A DNA stretch of 64,000 nucleotides from Verrucomicrobiota bacterium (GTDB taxonomy: Bacteria > Verrucomicrobiota > Verrucomicrobiia > Verrucomicrobiales > Akkermansiaceae): the NCBI GenBank assembly GCA_017301995.1, contig JAFLEH010000005.1:214189-278188 (forward strand), in the 5' to 3' direction. Shown here one piece after another: positions 62,019 to 64,000 of the stretch; position 1 is the first letter of the stretch, and each line of letters starts with the position of its first letter. Under the pieces are notes generated by a model. That model had not been told where the DNA came from. It was given only the letters and a program-made list of their open reading frames with translations, and ran no database searches. The position numbers were made by a program, and so were the translations under genes.

Positions 62019-63820
62019 TGGAGATAGTCCCCGGTCCGCTTCCTCACCAGCGGACCGGGGATGCTTCTTCCAATGTTATGCTAACATATATTGCAGATTT
62101 TGAATTCCTCAGTCGCCCAGGAAGCAATCCGCGTCCGTGGTGTGTCGCATATCACTGCATGGAAACCGGAGAGGAGGACGCCATCTGGCTGGACGGTCTG
62201 GAGATTCCCAGCCCCTTCCCGGACACTTTCCGCATGATTGCGCATTATGCGCTCGCGGAGTTGGGTTGTTTCCTTGAACTTGGCTGGAAACTGCCCACGG
62301 AGGTGATTGACACCCTGCCCGAAGTCCGGGTTGCGCGGGGGCAAGTCCCAACCTCCGGCGGTTCCTGGGGTCTACTCGCAGTTGCCACCCAACTCGGCAT
62401 CCCCACCATGAGTTCGGACCACAAGGAGGCCATGCGCCACTTGGCCATGGAAGACGAGATCCCGGAACACAGCCGGGGGGACCTGATGCGCTATTGCTTG
62501 GCTGACGTCCTAACAGGCCGCGCCATTTGGCAAACACTGGAGTCTCGTGTTGCCCCCCAGGAGGCAGTGCTCCGCGGTCGTTATCTCAAGGCTCTGGCGC
62601 GAGTGGAAAGGCGCGGCATCCCCGCCGATGCGGATTTGGTTCGCCGACTAACTGAATCAATGCCGCTGATCCGCGACACGGCTTGGCTGAAGGCGCGCGG
62701 TGAATATCCCGGAGTCATCGATACCGGGGGGCGCTTTTCGTCAAACGGTTGGCGCCAATGGTGTGCCGACTCCCACATACCATGGCCCAAACTGCAAAAC
62801 GGCGCCCCCGCTCTTGATGGGGACACCTTCAAGAAGATGGCCGACCGTCATCCAGCAGTGCAAACCATGGCATACGCACGCAAGCTCCGGGGACAAGGCC
62901 GCAAGTTTGAGTTTCCTCTCGGAATCGATTGCCGCTTGCGTTGCATGCTGTCTCCCTTCGCGTCGGATACGGGCCGAAACCAGCCTTCCAACAGCCGCTA
63001 CATTTTCGGCGCAAGCGCATGGATGCGGTCGGTTATCATGGCGGAAGCCGGGACGGTATTGGCCTACATCGATTTCTCCGCACAGGAGGTTGGCCTCGCC
63101 GCCGCACTTTCGCGTGACGGGGCTCTAATGAAGGACTATCAGACTGGCGACCCTTACATGGCTTTCGCCGTCCGCTCTGGTGCCGCGCCGGAGGGGGCTA
63201 CCAAGAAGAGCCATCCGTCCGAGCGGGCGACCTACAAGACGGCGGCGCTGGCGATTCAGTATGGAATCGGCGACGAAACTTTGGCCCAAAACCTCGGCAT
63301 CCCGACATCGGCTGCGCGCCGCCTGATCATCGCTCACCAAATTGCCTACCCTGCCTACTGGCGTTGGCGCAGCGCTATTGTGGACGAGGTCATGTGCGGT
63401 GGCGCCCTTGCAACACGCTTTGGTTGGACCCGGAAGGCAAAGCGGGGGGACAGCGCGAACTCGATTGCCAATTTCCCGGTGCAGGCCGCCGGTGGGGAGA
63501 TCCTCCGCGTCGCTGTCATTGCTTTGGAGGAGGCCGGCTATCGTGTTGTAGCCCCGGTCCACGATGCCCTCCTTGTCGAGTTGGACATCGACCATTGGGA
63601 GGAGGCGTTGATGGATGTCCGACACCTGATGGAGAAGGCGGCCATGATCGTCACAGGGGGGCTGAAGGTGGCGACCGATGTCGACCTGGTGTTCCCGGGG
63701 GAGAACTACATGGACGGCCGAGGAGTCGAGTTCTGGGACATCGTATCCCGTGTCATCGGGCGCACCCCCCATCGCCTGACAGAACGGGATCGGCAAATGT
63801 TCGCCACATCTCAGATCTGA
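62018..63820 (+). CDS. Phage-type family A DNA polymerase
   Basis: 600 residues. An N-terminal 3'-5' exonuclease-like part starts YIADFEFLSRPG (Asp-x-Glu) and ends in YCLADVLTGRAIW (Tyr-x-x-x-Asp). Polymerase motifs: A in LAYIDFSAQEVGLAAALS, B in RATYKTAALAIQYGIGDETL (Arg/Lys/Tyr-Gly) and C in VAPVHDALLVELD. It lacks the 5'-3' exonuclease of chromosomal PolA (about 900 residues), as in phage and integrative-element enzymes. The motif A residue usually read as Tyr/Gln-Ile-Glu is Phe-Ser-Ala-Gln-Glu here. Last gene of the visible element. Confidence 0.87.
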   Translation: MEIVPGPLPHQRTGDASSNVMLTYIADFEFLSRPGSNPRPWCVAYHCMETGEEDAIWLDGLEIPSPFPDTFRMIAHYALAELGCFLELGWKLPTEVIDTLPEVRVARGQVPTSGGSWGLLAVATQLGIPTMSSDHKEAMRHLAMEDEIPEHSRGDLMRYCLADVLTGRAIWQTLESRVAPQEAVLRGRYLKALARVERRGIPADADLVRRLTESMPLIRDTAWLKARGEYPGVIDTGGRFSSNGWRQWCADSHIPWPKLQNGAPALDGDTFKKMADRHPAVQTMAYARKLRGQGRKFEFPLGIDCRLRCMLSPFASDTGRNQPSNSRYIFGASAWMRSVIMAEAGTVLAYIDFSAQEVGLAAALSRDGALMKDYQTGDPYMAFAVRSGAAPEGATKKSHPSERATYKTAALAIQYGIGDETLAQNLGIPTSAARRLIIAHQIAYPAYWRWRSAIVDEVMCGGALATRFGWTRKAKRGDSANSIANFPVQAAGGEILRVAVIALEEAGYRVVAPVHDALLVELDIDHWEEALMDVRHLMEKAAMIVTGGLKVATDVDLVFPGENYMDGRGVEFWDIVSRVIGRTPHRLTERDRQMFATSQI

Positions 63821-64000
63821 ACCCTGAAGTCGCACATCCGGACATTCTCATTCTCTTATTTCTTGTCATGAATACTAGTGCAACGTTCCATTAGTTCGTG
63901 TGCATTTGTTTTTGATATGATTGAGTCAACTGGACGATGCGCCGCAGTTTCTCTGGACCTTTCGTCCAGACAAACGGGCCGCACGTCTTATTGTATTCGC

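Larger units (their letters stand above)
58199..64000. mobile_element. Right element: integrative element with integrase 2 and PolA-type polymerase, partial
   Basis: Begins at the tRNA-Leu fragment and continues past the window. Gene order: integrase 2, unknown, excisionase-like, unknown, DNA polymerase. The orientation of the tRNA fragment predicts an intact tRNA-Leu gene at its far right end. The last 180 bases of the window contain no gene. Confidence 0.6.

Overview
The window looks like a chromosomal piece of a high-GC Verrucomicrobiota bacterium (Akkermansiaceae/Verrucomicrobiaceae-like). I infer this from two giant autotransporter-associated beta-strand repeat proteins, one with a PEP-CTERM-like tail, an entericidin-type lipoprotein, a SurA-N chaperone and the general gene mix. 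The genus cannot be fixed from the sequence alone.

Positions 1-49,600 are ordinary chromosome. A leftward set of overlapping genes (hisD, two TPM-domain proteins, a lipoprotein, a YyaL-type protein) faces murI. To its right come a lipoprotein, a SurA-N protein, metG, two huge surface proteins, an MscS-like channel, an SDR enzyme, tRNA-Leu and lpxI. An L-arabinose operon (araB-araA-araD-sodium symporter, minus strand) diverges from a LacI-family regulator. Then follow small proteins, an ELM1-family protein, an aldehyde dehydrogenase of the ketoglutarate-semialdehyde type, tRNA-Ala, a SulP transporter, an LptF/G permease, an ABC ATPase, sucA with a catalytically degenerate E2-like partner, gcvT-gcvH, a pseudo-rhomboid, an S10 peptidase and an HNH protein.

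Positions 49,791-51,356 hold the most striking object: a compact minus-strand array of 16 recognisable tRNA genes, spaced 1-25 bases apart except for gaps of about 100 bases near 50.9 and 51.1 kb. Thirteen of them have G instead of the near-universal T at position 55 of the T-loop, and in these the D-loop partner at position 18 reads A instead of G. The three that keep T55 keep G18. Positions 54 and 58 also change together (T-A, A-T, G-G, C-C). Four tRNAs with leucine anticodons have short (class I) variable arms, and three tRNAs have C33. Most encode their own CCA, unlike the two chromosomal tRNAs in the window. This looks like a foreign tRNA set with a rebuilt elbow. A candidate structured RNA with its own terminator lies just upstream.

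Positions 52,400-64,000 are accessory DNA: a C-terminal hsdR remnant, the lysis/tail end of a decayed prophage with two trypsin-like proteases, an integrase, a 3' tRNA-Leu fragment (attachment core), a second divergent integrase, and a second element with an excisionase-like protein, unknown proteins and a phage-type family A DNA polymerase that continues past the window.
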